Assembly: GCA_019424865.1 (NCBI GenBank)
Contig: JAHYYS010000022.1
Coordinates: 1 to 34,657, forward strand
Source of the DNA: a bacterium
Lineage (GTDB): Bacteria; Bacillota; Clostridia; Oscillospirales; Oscillospiraceae
DNA length: 34,657 nt
Direction: 5' to 3'
Both the position numbers and the translations under genes were made by a program. Shown here piece after piece: positions 22,511-29,814 of the stretch (positions are counted from its first letter, which is position 1; each line of letters begins with the position of its first letter). Below the pieces are notes generated by a model that saw only the letters and a program-made list of their open reading frames with translations, was not told the DNA's origin and searched no databases.

Positions 22511-23167
22511 ATGGATATGCTGCTGATGGAACAGCGCAGGCGTTTGGTGGAGTACAGCAGGAAAATGGCGGCGGAGTGGCTTTCAGGCGGAACCTTCGGC
22601 AATCTCAGCCTGCTGGATCGGGACAGCGGCCTGATTGCCATCACGCCCTCCGGCATGGACTATTTCCGGATGGAGCCGGCGGACATTGTGGTGGTCACTG
22701 CCGGGGGGGAGCGGGTGGAGGGGGAGCACAGGCCCTCCACCGAGCTGGACCTGCATTGCCTGCTGTACCGCAGCCGCCCCGATGTGGGGGCTGTGGTCCA
22801 CACCCACTCGGCCTTTGCAACGGTCCTGGCCTGTCTGCGCTGGGACATTGAGCCCATCCACTATCTGGCGGCCGGGTGCGGCGGGCGGGTTCCCTGTATT
22901 CCCTATCTCCCCTTCGGGTCCAAAGAGCTGGCCCGGGCGGCGGTCCAGGCCATGGGGCAGGAGTATCAGGCATGTCTGCTGGGAGGCCACGGCCTGCTGG
23001 CGGCGGGGCGGGACCTGGAACAGGCCTATTCAGCGGCGCAGCAGACGGAGTTTCTGGCGCAGATTTACTACTATGCCCGTCTGGCCGGAGGCGGAGTCAC
23101 ACTGACGCAGGCGGAGTTGCAGGACGCGAAGGAGCGCTTCCGCACATACCGGTCGGGCGCGGATTGA
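22511..23167 (+). CDS. Class II aldolase (L-fuculose-phosphate aldolase type)
   Basis: This 218-aa zinc aldolase of the AraD/FucA family has the standard length. It shows the N-terminal TFGNLSLLD and TPSGMDY segments, the catalytic Glu in RPSTELDLH, the metal histidines of VVHTHSAFA, and the third metal His in GGHGLLAAG. Typical substrates are L-fuculose 1-phosphate or related phosphorylated sugars; the exact substrate cannot be told and no sugar kinase or isomerase is nearby. The start MDMLLMEQRR has GAGAGGCGG just upstream, and the longer open frame into the LytTR promoter region is not used. It stands alone before a strong bidirectional terminator. Confidence 0.88.
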   Translation: MDMLLMEQRRRLVEYSRKMAAEWLSGGTFGNLSLLDRDSGLIAITPSGMDYFRMEPADIVVVTAGGERVEGEHRPSTELDLHCLLYRSRPDVGAVVHTHSAFATVLACLRWDIEPIHYLAAGCGGRVPCIPYLPFGSKELARAAVQAMGQEYQACLLGGHGLLAAGRDLEQAYSAAQQTEFLAQIYYYARLAGGGVTLTQAELQDAKERFRTYRSGAD

Positions 23168-23212
23168 GCGGCCGTTTACAGGGGCGGGCTTGTACGGCTG
23201 ATTGTGTCGGAC

Positions 23213-23256
23213 AAAAAGGGAGGGCCCATGGCATTAGCCATGGGCCCTCCCTTTTT
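23213..23256. terminator. Bidirectional intrinsic terminator
   Basis: A perfect 20-bp stem (23213-23232 with 23237-23256) around ATTA has A5 on the left and T5 on the right, so it works in both directions. It ends the aldolase transcript and the minus-strand surface-protein remnant. Confidence 0.95.
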
Positions 23257-23294
23257 CAGATTGTTCTGTGGTGAGAGGGAATCCTGTGTAAAAC

Positions 23295-23987
23295 TCAGGC
23301 GTTCTCCTCCCGCTTCTTGCCGGAGATGACCAGCCAGGCCAGGCCGATGCCGGACAGAAGCGCCACGGCGGCCCAAATCAGAGAGGCGTCGCCCGTCTCG
23401 GGCACCTCAGCGGTGGGCACGTCGGGGTCCTCCAGATCCGTGCCGCCGCCGGGCTGGGTGGGGTCAGTGGGATCGGTGGGATCCGTGGTGCCCGGGTCAG
23501 TGGGATCGGTGGGCTGATCGGTCGTGGGAGTGTCGGGGTCGGGGATGTCCTCGCCCTCGGCGGTGTAGTACAGGTCAACGACCTTGTCCTCCCGGATGTT
23601 GGTGCCGGAGAGGGGGTCGCCCTCGGCCCGGTCGAAGGTGTAGGTCACGCCGTTGTAGGTGATGGTGTCCAGCTGCCGGTCGGTCACATCCCAGCTGCGG
23701 CCCTCCCGGATGTCCCCGGTGGTGTAGCTGCTGCGGATGGTGTTGCCGTCCTGGTCATAGTAGTTCACCGTCACGTCGTAGTAGTCGCGGCTGGAACCGC
23801 CGCCGGAGGACTGGCGCTCCCACAGCGCATAGACGGTAATGGCCTCCACATTGTCGCCGTCGGCGGAGGTCGGCATGTCGGAGGTCAGCTGAGCGCCATT
23901 GGTGCGCAGCAGGTCGTACAGCTCGGTGTAGCTGCCGGCCTGGGCCAGCGCAGCGGCCTGGGCAATGAATGGCGGCCGGGCGGGCAT
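23295..23987 (-). pseudogene. Truncated PETG-anchored surface protein fused to a riboswitch
   Basis: The open frame encodes a helical N-terminal stretch, a strand-rich part ending in ITVYALWER, one MucBP-like repeat (YYDVTVNYYDQDGN to VDLYYTAEG), a P/T/D-rich linker with TDPTDP repeats, and an anchor VPETGDASLIW with a hydrophobic segment and KKREE tail. This is the C-terminal end of an adhesin like the one at 8369-13963. A signal peptide and the large ectodomain are absent. The first ATG (23985-23987) lies inside the c-di-GMP aptamer with no ribosome-binding site, and the frame is closed just upstream by the TAA of the conserved CTAAAG. The simplest reading is a deletion joining the aptamer end to the 3' part of the gene; an assembly error is possible. 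Confidence 0.72.
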
Positions 23988-24056
23988 GGCGGCAGAAAGC
24001 GCGCCGCTTTAGCTCCCAGGCTTTGCGTCCCGACCTTTCGGGCGGTTTGCCTTTTT
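23972..24056 (-). promoter_or_regulatory. Cyclic di-GMP class I (GEMM-I) riboswitch, second copy
   Basis: The minus strand has the same ordered elements as the copy at 14002-14080: GGCAAACC (24044-24051), an inner hairpin, CGGGACGCAAAGCC, a GGGAGCTAAAGC segment and CCGCCATGCCCGCC. The two aptamers differ in the paired stems but keep the loops. The normal leader with a ribosome-binding site is missing after it. Confidence 0.92.
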
Positions 24057-24102
24057 TCATTATTCCTGGCCTGTGGCGGCCTCTTGGCCGCCGGGAGTTG
24101 CC

Positions 24103-24145
24103 GCCTGACCTCGAGGTCAGGCAGAGACGCGGTCGACCGCGTCTC
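24103..24145. repeat. Two adjacent perfect palindromes upstream of the second riboswitch
   Basis: GCCTGACCTCGAGGTCAGGC (24103-24122) is a 20-bp perfect palindrome. One base later a 22-bp perfect palindrome runs from 24124 to 24145 with core GACGCGGTCGACCGCGTC. Their order and the TGACC/GGTCA arms match the pair at 14117-14203, while the centres differ. They lie in the transcribed leader of promoter P3. Confidence 0.9.
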
Positions 24146-24203
24146 GAAACAGATTCACCGCCGGAGACTGAACCAGTTCCGGGGCAGGTTGTAATTTTCC
24201 CAT
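24117..24203 (-). CDS. Candidate 28-aa leader ORF before the second riboswitch
   Basis: A 28-codon ORF (MGKLQPAPELVQSPAVNLFR start) has an excellent ribosome-binding site, GAGGAGGGATC, and lies between promoter P3 and the aptamer. Its last codons run through the 22-bp palindrome and its stop lies in the 20-bp palindrome. It has no hydrophobic segment. It may be a true leader peptide or chance; no protein family is recognised. Confidence 0.3.
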   Translation of the reverse strand: MGKLQPAPELVQSPAVNLFRDAVDRVSA

Positions 24204-24310
24204 GATCCCTCCTCTCTCAGACGGACGGAACGCCCCTTGTCGGATTGACCACGGAAGAATCAGGACAGCGCCGGCCGGCCCAGATTCTTCTTGCCTGTGA
24301 TAACATCCAC

Positions 24311-24409
24311 AGTATACCACACGCCGGTTACAAAAACGGTTACATTTTTCTTGAAAACGTTCATAAATGAGAGAAAAAATGGAGAGGAAAAACGGGGATA
24401 TTTTTGTAC
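24311..24409 (-). promoter_or_regulatory. Promoter module P3 (truncated surface protein)
   Basis: It has the same layout as P1 and P2: TATACT (24311-24316) with upstream TGTG, 8 bp, TGTAACCG (24325-24332), 4 bp, TGTAACCG (24337-24344), 13 bp, GAACG (24358-24362) and GTACAAA (24403-24409). It lies between the cardiolipin synthase stop and the palindromes. Confidence 0.72.
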
Positions 24410-24424
24410 TGTTTCAACAAAAAT

Positions 24425-25951
24425 CTACATCAGCGGGGCAAACAGACGCAGGATGCTCCGGTACAGCTGCAGCAGGATATTCAGATGCTTGAACCGGCGC
24501 AGGGAGAAGGGCTCACACAGCTTCAGCGTCTCGTGGAAGTCCCGGCAGATGTCCTGAATGCAGGGGGCCTCACACAGCCACACGCCGTTTTCAAAGTGGA
24601 GGAACAGACTGCGGTAGTCCAGGTTGACCGTGCCCACCGTGGCAAAACGGCCGTCCACCACAAAGTTCTTGGCGTGGATAAAGCCGGGGGTGTACTCATA
24701 GATGCGCACGCCCGCCTGAAGCAGGGGGGGATAGTGGGCCCGGGTGACCTCGAACACATACCGCTTGTCCGGAATATGGGGGGTGATGATGCGCACGTCC
24801 ACGCCCGACTTGGCCGCGTTGCACAGGGCGGTGTTGGTGGCCACGTCAATGACCAGATAGGGCGTGGTGATATAGATATACTTTTTGGCCTTGGCGATCA
24901 TGTTCAGATACACCGCCTGGCCCACTGTCTCCCGGTCCAGCGGGGTGTCGGTATAGGGCTGGACATAGCCGGTCCAGGGGCGCACCGGGGCGGCGGGGGG
25001 GCGGAAGCGGTCAAAGGACTCGTCCCAGCCGCAGCAGTGGTCCCACATGGTCAGGAACATCACCGTCATGGACCAGACCGCGTCCCCCTCCAGCAGGATG
25101 GCGCTGTCCTTCCAGTGGCCGAAGCGCTCGTGCGCGTTGATGTATTCGTCAGCCAGGTTGATGCCGCCGGTGAAGCCCACCTTCCCGTCAATGATCATCA
25201 GCTTCCGGTGATCCCGGTTGTTCAGGCGCAGGGACATGACGGGGACAAACCGGTTGAATACCCGGCACTGGATGCCCTTGGCAGTCAGAATCTCGTTATA
25301 GTCCCGGGGAAGGGTGAACATACAGCCCATGTCGTCATAGATCACCCGGATTTCCACCCCCTGGGCGGCCTTCCGTTCCAGGATCGCCAGAATGCTGTCC
25401 CAAAACAGACCGGGCTGGATAATGAAGTACTCCAGAAAAATATATTTCTCCGCCTTTTCCAGCTCCTCCAGCATGCGGGGAAAGGCCAGATCCCCCACTG
25501 GGAAATATTCCGTCTCGGTGTTGGTATAGGCGGGACAGGCGGCATACTGCTCCAGATAGTGGGCCTGTCCGGCGGCGTCGCCCCCCAGGGGGAGCAGGTC
25601 GTCGGCCTTGAAGTCGTCCTGAAGGGCCTGGGCGGACTTGTCCAGGATGCCCTGCATCCGCCGCCGGGTGCGCTTGGGGATGGTGCCGCCGCCGATCAGC
25701 AGGTAGAAAATGCCCCCGAAGACCGGGAAGGGGAGAATCAGAATCAGCCATGCAATTTTATAGGCGGGTTCCATGCTGCTGCACACGATGGCCAGGGCGG
25801 CAGCCACGCTGACCAGAATGCAGAACCAGTAAAAGGTGTCGGCATAGACGGAAAAGAGCATCACCATGATGAACAGTGCGGCGATTTGGGCAATAAGAGC
25901 CAGCGCCACAAAGACGGAACGGTGAAACAGGATGTATAAAAGCTTTTTCAT
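24425..25951 (-). CDS. cls: Cardiolipin synthase (phospholipase D family)
   Basis: This 508-aa membrane enzyme has two N-terminal hydrophobic segments (about 8-30 and 36-56) plus a third near 68-88. Two phospholipase-D HKD motifs follow, HRKLMIIDGKVGFTGG and HAKNFVVDGRFATVGT. The layout is that of bacterial ClsA-type cardiolipin synthases, which condense two phosphatidylglycerols. The start MKKLLYILFH is chosen because AAGAAGAGG lies just upstream; the longer frame would add a non-hydrophobic 32-residue head. The gene ends 16 bp from the P3 promoter module. A promoter was not identified. Confidence 0.92.
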   Translation of the reverse strand: MKKLLYILFHRSVFVALALIAQIAALFIMVMLFSVYADTFYWFCILVSVAAALAIVCSSMEPAYKIAWLILILPFPVFGGIFYLLIGGGTIPKRTRRRMQGILDKSAQALQDDFKADDLLPLGGDAAGQAHYLEQYAACPAYTNTETEYFPVGDLAFPRMLEELEKAEKYIFLEYFIIQPGLFWDSILAILERKAAQGVEIRVIYDDMGCMFTLPRDYNEILTAKGIQCRVFNRFVPVMSLRLNNRDHRKLMIIDGKVGFTGGINLADEYINAHERFGHWKDSAILLEGDAVWSMTVMFLTMWDHCCGWDESFDRFRPPAAPVRPWTGYVQPYTDTPLDRETVGQAVYLNMIAKAKKYIYITTPYLVIDVATNTALCNAAKSGVDVRIITPHIPDKRYVFEVTRAHYPPLLQAGVRIYEYTPGFIHAKNFVVDGRFATVGTVNLDYRSLFLHFENGVWLCEAPCIQDICRDFHETLKLCEPFSLRRFKHLNILLQLYRSILRLFAPLM

Positions 25952-26003
25952 GGTATACCTCTTCTTTATCTGGACAGGGAAGGGGAGGGAGACAGACCGC
26001 TTA

Positions 26004-26471
26004 TCATGGGACGGGGAGGATGGAGCAGGAGATGGCGCCGTCCTCAATCTGGATCAGGCCGAAGCTGCTCCGGCTGGCGCCGGGATTCAGCATCCACAGG
26101 CCGTCCTCCAGCTGCTGACAGCAGGCCTGGTGGGTGTGGCCGAAGAGCAGGATGTCTGCGCCGGCGGCGCGGGCATCGGCGATGGCCCGCTCATAGCCGC
26201 CCTTGACGCCCCACAGGTGCCCGTGGGACAGCAGGAGGACCTTGCCCCCCAGGGTGATCCGCTTTTTGGCGGGGAGCGGCGTCCAGCCGTCGCAGTTGCC
26301 GGGCACCAGACAGAAGGGGAGCTGGGGATAGGCATAGGCCACCTCCTCCGCGTCCCGGACCATGTCCCCCAGGTGGATGACCTGGTCGGGCTGCTGGGCC
26401 TCAATGGCGGCATACATGCCGGCCAGAGCATGATGGGAGTCGGAAAAAACCAGAATTTTCAAATCAGTCAC
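26004..26471 (-). CDS. YfcE-family metallophosphoesterase
   Basis: This 155-aa protein is a small calcineurin-like phosphoesterase of the YfcE/MJ0936 type. Metal ligands are visible in FSDSHH, HLGDM, VPGNCD, LSHGH and FGHTHQ, in the family order. Such enzymes are broad phosphodiesterases whose natural substrate is usually unknown. The start is GTG at 26471; an alternative TTG start three codons later (before KILVFSDSH) is possible, with GGTTAGGTG as its ribosome-binding site. It lies 52 bp from the cardiolipin synthase start on the same strand and may share its transcript. It is divergent from the three small genes to the right. Confidence 0.9.
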   Translation of the reverse strand: MTDLKILVFSDSHHALAGMYAAIEAQQPDQVIHLGDMVRDAEEVAYAYPQLPFCLVPGNCDGWTPLPAKKRITLGGKVLLLSHGHLWGVKGGYERAIADARAAGADILLFGHTHQACCQQLEDGLWMLNPGASRSSFGLIQIEDGAISCSILPVP

Positions 26472-26525
26472 CTAACCCTTCGGTGTGCATATACTGGAGT
26501 AAAACCAGATTGGGGAGTGATTGCC

Positions 26526-26804
26526 GTGCAGGCGACGCACAAGCAAGGAGCAAAAAAAGAGGAGGCCGCGGCGCAGCTGGCAAAAAACCGGGACGCCCTC
26601 TCCCGGCTGGCGCAGTCGGGGGAGGCCCGGCAGCTGATGTCCATGCTGCAGCAGCAGGGCGGCGTACAGGAGGCGGCCCGGGCCGCAGCCGGCGGAGATC
26701 CCAGCCAGCTGATGAGCATGATGAGCCGCCTGATGAATACCAAGGAGGGGGCCGAGCTGGTGGAACGGATCGGCAGTCAGGCAAAACGGGCGGGGCTGGA
26801 GTAA
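26526..26804 (+). CDS. Small protein of unknown function
   Basis: This 92-aa protein begins at GTG (26526), 8 nt after GGGGAG. A longer open frame to the left overlaps the divergent phosphoesterase gene and is rejected. It is basic at its N-terminus and then largely helical, with repeated Ala/Gln-rich heptads (SRLAQSGEARQLMSMLQQQGG, MMSRLMNTKEGAELVERIGSQ). No signal peptide or membrane segment is seen. It resembles small clostridial proteins of unknown function that occur in the same order as the next two genes. The three probably form one operon. No function is proposed. Confidence 0.7.
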   Translation: MQATHKQGAKKEEAAAQLAKNRDALSRLAQSGEARQLMSMLQQQGGVQEAARAAAGGDPSQLMSMMSRLMNTKEGAELVERIGSQAKRAGLE

Positions 26805-26837
26805 CAGCCGCCGGCCGGGAGAGGGGGACGGGCTGAA

Positions 26838-27245
26838 GTGGCCGAATTTGAGGAAAAACTGAATTCCATTTTAGGAAACCAGGAGGCCATGGCGCAGATT
26901 ATGTCTCTGGCCCGCTCCCTGTCCGGCGAGAAGCAGCAGCCCCGGGAGGAGCCGGAGGCGCCGCCGCCCCCACCCCCGGAGGAGAGGCGGAAGGAGGCGG
27001 GAGGCGACCTGTCCGCGCTGCTGGGGGACCTGGATCCCGCCATGCTGAGGATGGGAATGCAGATGGTGCAGGGCCTGCAGCAGGACGACGGACGGACCGC
27101 CGCCCTGCTGGCGGCGCTGCGCCCCTTCCTGCGGGAGGAGAAACGGGCCAGGCTGGACCGGGCCCTGCAGATTGCCCGCATGACCCGGCTGATCCGGGCC
27201 GCCCTGGGGGCGGCCGGAGGAAGGGGGGAGGACGGGCGTGTATAA
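26838..27245 (+). CDS. Small protein of unknown function
   Basis: This 135-aa protein starts with GTG (26838), behind GGGGGACGGG. The N-terminus (AEFEEKLNSILGNQEAMAQIMSLARSL) is a short helix, then comes a P/E-rich disordered stretch (about 38-58) and a helical C-terminal part (LSALLGDLDPAMLRMGMQMVQGL to LIRAAL). No signal peptide is seen. Its stop overlaps the GTG of the next gene by 8 bp, so translation is coupled. No function is recognised. Confidence 0.72.
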   Translation: MAEFEEKLNSILGNQEAMAQIMSLARSLSGEKQQPREEPEAPPPPPPEERRKEAGGDLSALLGDLDPAMLRMGMQMVQGLQQDDGRTAALLAALRPFLREEKRARLDRALQIARMTRLIRAALGAAGGRGEDGRV

Positions 27246-27654
27246 TCGTTATATCCCGGAGGACGCCGCTTATACCTGGGTGGGAGAAAAGAGAGGGGCC
27301 GCCGCTCCGCCGCCCCGTCCGTCGCAGCAGCACAGCGGCCAGAGTGCCGGGCGGGGCGGACTGGGCGCCCTGTTTTCCGGGAACGGCGGACTGGGGGCCC
27401 TTCTGAACGGCCGGGAGGGGTTGGGCGCGCTCTTATCCTCCGGACGGGAGGGGGAGGGCGTCTTAACCGGCGCACTCAAATCCCTGGGGCTGGAGGGCAT
27501 CGACGCGGGGGACATTCTGCTGCTGCTGATTATCCTGCTGCTCCTGGCCGAGGGGGACGACCTGGAGCTGGTGATCGCCCTGGGGCTGGTACTGCTGATG
27601 GGGCTGACAGACGGAAAAAAGGAGCAGGAGGAGCGGCAGGATTCGGAAGGATAA
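27238..27654 (+). CDS. Small protein with C-terminal hydrophobic segment, unknown function
   Basis: This 138-aa protein begins MYNRYIPEDAAYTWV at GTG (27238). Its middle carries a Gly/Leu-rich repeat, GGLGALFSGNGGLGALLNG then EGLGALLSSG. The C-terminal third is a long hydrophobic region (DILLLLIILLLL, then LELVIALGLVLLMGL), probably membrane-embedded. I recall the MYNRYIP start from small clostridial proteins of unknown function, but cannot prove the match. It ends the three-gene run before a strong palindromic terminator. Confidence 0.74.
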   Translation: MYNRYIPEDAAYTWVGEKRGAAAPPPRPSQQHSGQSAGRGGLGALFSGNGGLGALLNGREGLGALLSSGREGEGVLTGALKSLGLEGIDAGDILLLLIILLLLAEGDDLELVIALGLVLLMGLTDGKKEQEERQDSEG

Positions 27655-27665
27655 AATAAAAGTCA

Positions 27666-27690
27666 GGGGCGGCCCGGGCCGCCCCTTTCA
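27666..27690. terminator. GC-rich palindromic terminator
   Basis: A perfect 20-bp palindrome (GGGGCGGCCCGGGCCGCCCC, 27666-27685) is followed by TTTC on the plus strand and by TGACTTTTATTTTA on the minus strand. It fits the end of the three-gene run and perhaps of the minus-strand unknown at 27823. Confidence 0.75.
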
Positions 27691-27822
27691 ATCGCTGAAA
27701 CTGTGTCTTGCCGCTTGACAGAAGCGGCAAACCCCTTTTCCAGTGGGGCTGCGCGGGACTTGCTGCTCAAGTTTTCCTGCAGCTTGCCGCCCTGAAATTT
27801 CAGGCGGACTTCGGGCCGTACA

Positions 27823-28587
27823 CTATGCCATATCGTGGAGCAGGGTGCCGTCAGGCAGCTGGAAGGAGGCGCTGGCGGGACAGGGGGACTGGATGGCGGA
27901 ATAGGCCGTCATCTGATAGGTCAGCTGGCCGTCCGTCTCGCTTTCGGCGCAAACCAGAAGGCCGCTGTCCACGCTGATCCAGTAGCGCTCCGCCTGCTGG
28001 GCGCCATCCCGGGAAACGGATACATAGATGCAGGGAATATTCTCCCGCACTTCATAGCCCGCGGCCGTAATATCCGCCGTGTCCAGCTCCAGTACGGTCT
28101 CATAGGTGGGGATGCGCTGGGACAGGTCGGAGGAGCGCTCGTCCGCCGGGGTGCTCTCGTATTGGGAAGATCCGTCGTACCAGTAATACAGGGTGCCCTC
28201 TCCCGTCAGGTCGTGACGGATCAGGCCGGAGGGCAGGACCTGCCTGCTGTGGGACCAGCCGCCGTCCACCCAGACCTGCACCTGAGTGGAGGAGGATCCC
28301 CCGGACCAGAAGGTCTGAACCGTCAGCTCCCGATAGTAGCTGTCCGGTCGGGAGAGGGTGGCAATGACGTCCTGGACGGTCTGGGGCGTGACCTCCACCC
28401 GGTGGTAGGAGTCCGCCTGGGAGGAGCCGCCGGAGCCAAGGCTGCTGTCTGCGCCGCCCGAGGCATCGGGCAGAACCACAGACGGCGTGTTGACGCCGAA
28501 CAGGCTGCGGCCGAAGCTGACAAACAAAGCGGCCACAATGACCACTACAATCGCGACCACAATCACCAGCCGGTTTTTCTGTTCCAA
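27823..28587 (-). CDS. Membrane-anchored protein of unknown function
   Basis: This 254-aa protein has a single N-terminal hydrophobic anchor (about 6-26, RLVIVVAIVVVIVAALFVSF), a Ser/Gly/Asp-rich spacer (about 38-60), then a beta-rich extracytoplasmic domain. The latter, with repeated strand patterns such as YRELTVQTFW, QVQVWVDGGWSH and RYWISVDSGLLVCAESE, suggests a LolA-like curved sheet, but I cannot prove it. It has no recognised catalytic motif. The start is TTG at 28587, behind GGGAGGCGAGC. It follows the epimerase on the same strand with about 78 bp between, so it may belong to the wall-polymer operon. Confidence 0.7.
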   Translation of the reverse strand: MEQKNRLVIVVAIVVVIVAALFVSFGRSLFGVNTPSVVLPDASGGADSSLGSGGSSQADSYHRVEVTPQTVQDVIATLSRPDSYYRELTVQTFWSGGSSSTQVQVWVDGGWSHSRQVLPSGLIRHDLTGEGTLYYWYDGSSQYESTPADERSSDLSQRIPTYETVLELDTADITAAGYEVRENIPCIYVSVSRDGAQQAERYWISVDSGLLVCAESETDGQLTYQMTAYSAIQSPCPASASFQLPDGTLLHDMA

Positions 28588-28665
28588 CTGCTCGCCTCCC
28601 TTCCTGCGCCGCCCCGCCGCCGCAACGGTGGAATTGCGCCGGGGCGGGGGCGGTTCCGGCGTGCC

Positions 28666-29814
28666 TTACACCCCGAAGGGTTCGGGCGCCTGGCTGCGCA
28701 GGCCATAGTGATATTCAATGGCGTCCGCGATGCGCCGGCAGGCCTGTCCGTCCCCGTAGGGATTGACGGCGTGAGCCATGGCGCGGTAGGCCGGCTCATC
28801 CCGCAGCAGGCGGGCGGCGGCCTGGAAAATGGGCTCCTCCTCCACGCCGGCCAGCTGGACGGTGCCGGCGGCCACCGCCTCGGGCCGCTCGGTCTCCCGC
28901 CGCAGCACCAGCACCGGCTTGCCCAGCGCGGGGGCCTCCTCCTGAAGGCCGCCCGAGTCGGTCATGACCAGATAGCACCGGGCCATCAGGTTGTGCATCT
29001 CGTCCACCGCCAGGGGCTCAATCAGATGGATGCGGGGGTGTCCGTCCAGATACTGGTGGGCGGTCTCCTGCACCGTGGGGGAGGGGTGGACGGGGTAGAC
29101 CAGCTCCACGTCGGGAAAGGCGTCCGCCACCCGGCGCAGGGCGGTCATAATATTGGCCATGGGCTGGCCGTAGTTTTCGCGCCGGTGGCAGGTGACCAGA
29201 ATCACCCGCTGGCGCTGATAGTCCAGGTGGTTGAGAAGCTCCTGGGAGAAGGTGAAGCGGGGGACAACGGTGGTCTTCAGCGCGTCAATCACCGTGTTCC
29301 CCGTGAGAAAGACGCCCTGGGTGATGTTCTCCCGGGCCAGGTTGTCCCGGTTGGCAGCGGTGGGGCAGAAGTGCAGGTCGGCGATGGCCCCCACCATCTT
29401 TCGATTCATTTCCTCGGGGAAGGGGGACCACTTGTCATAGGTGCGCAGGCCGGCCTCCACGTGGCCCACCTTGACCTTGTGATAGAAGGCGGCCAGGGCC
29501 CCGGCGAAGGTGGTGGAGGTGTCCCCGTGGACCAGGACGAGGTCGGGCTTGGCCTCCTCCAGCACCCCGTCCATCCCCGTCAGACAGCGGGAGGTGATGG
29601 CGGAGAGGGTCTGCCGGGGCTGCATGATGTTCAAATCGTAGTCGGGCTTGAGCTGAAAGATGTTCAAAACGGAATCCAGCATCTCCCGGTGCTGGGCAGT
29701 GACGCAGCACAGCGCGTCAATATCCGGCCTGCGGGCGAGCTCAAGGGCCAGCGGGGCCATTTTTACCGCCTCCGGTCGGGTGCCGAAGATGGTCATAACA
29801 CGGATACGGCTCAT
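28666..29814 (-). CDS. UDP-N-acetylglucosamine 2-epimerase (non-hydrolysing)
   Basis: This 382-aa enzyme of the WecB/MnaA family has its standard length and landmarks: FGTRPEAVKMAPL at the start, TAQHREMLD, VHGDTSTTFAGALAAF, GHVEAGLRT and EEMNRKM, and the C-terminal EEAPALGKPVLVLRRETERPEA substrate-binding part. It interconverts UDP-GlcNAc and UDP-ManNAc for wall teichoic acid or other surface polymers. Its ATG overlaps the stop of the upstream TagO/WecA-type gene (ATGA at 29811-29814), so the two steps are translationally coupled. It is cytosolic. Confidence 0.95.
   Translation of the reverse strand: MSRIRVMTIFGTRPEAVKMAPLALELARRPDIDALCCVTAQHREMLDSVLNIFQLKPDYDLNIMQPRQTLSAITSRCLTGMDGVLEEAKPDLVLVHGDTSTTFAGALAAFYHKVKVGHVEAGLRTYDKWSPFPEEMNRKMVGAIADLHFCPTAANRDNLARENITQGVFLTGNTVIDALKTTVVPRFTFSQELLNHLDYQRQRVILVTCHRRENYGQPMANIMTALRRVADAFPDVELVYPVHPSPTVQETAHQYLDGHPRIHLIEPLAVDEMHNLMARCYLVMTDSGGLQEEAPALGKPVLVLRRETERPEAVAAGTVQLAGVEEEPIFQAAARLLRDEPAYRAMAHAVNPYGDGQACRRIADAIEYHYGLRSQAPEPFGV

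Noticed and set aside
23985..23987. ATG inside the aptamer as a real start of the second surface protein
   Set aside because: There is no ribosome-binding site, it sits in a conserved paired part of the aptamer, and the product would lack a signal peptide needed for sortase anchoring.
23755..24060. Minus-strand ORF starting MKKGKPPERSGRK over the second riboswitch
   Set aside because: It reads the second aptamer and then an alternate frame of the surface-protein remnant, so it is not a protein gene.
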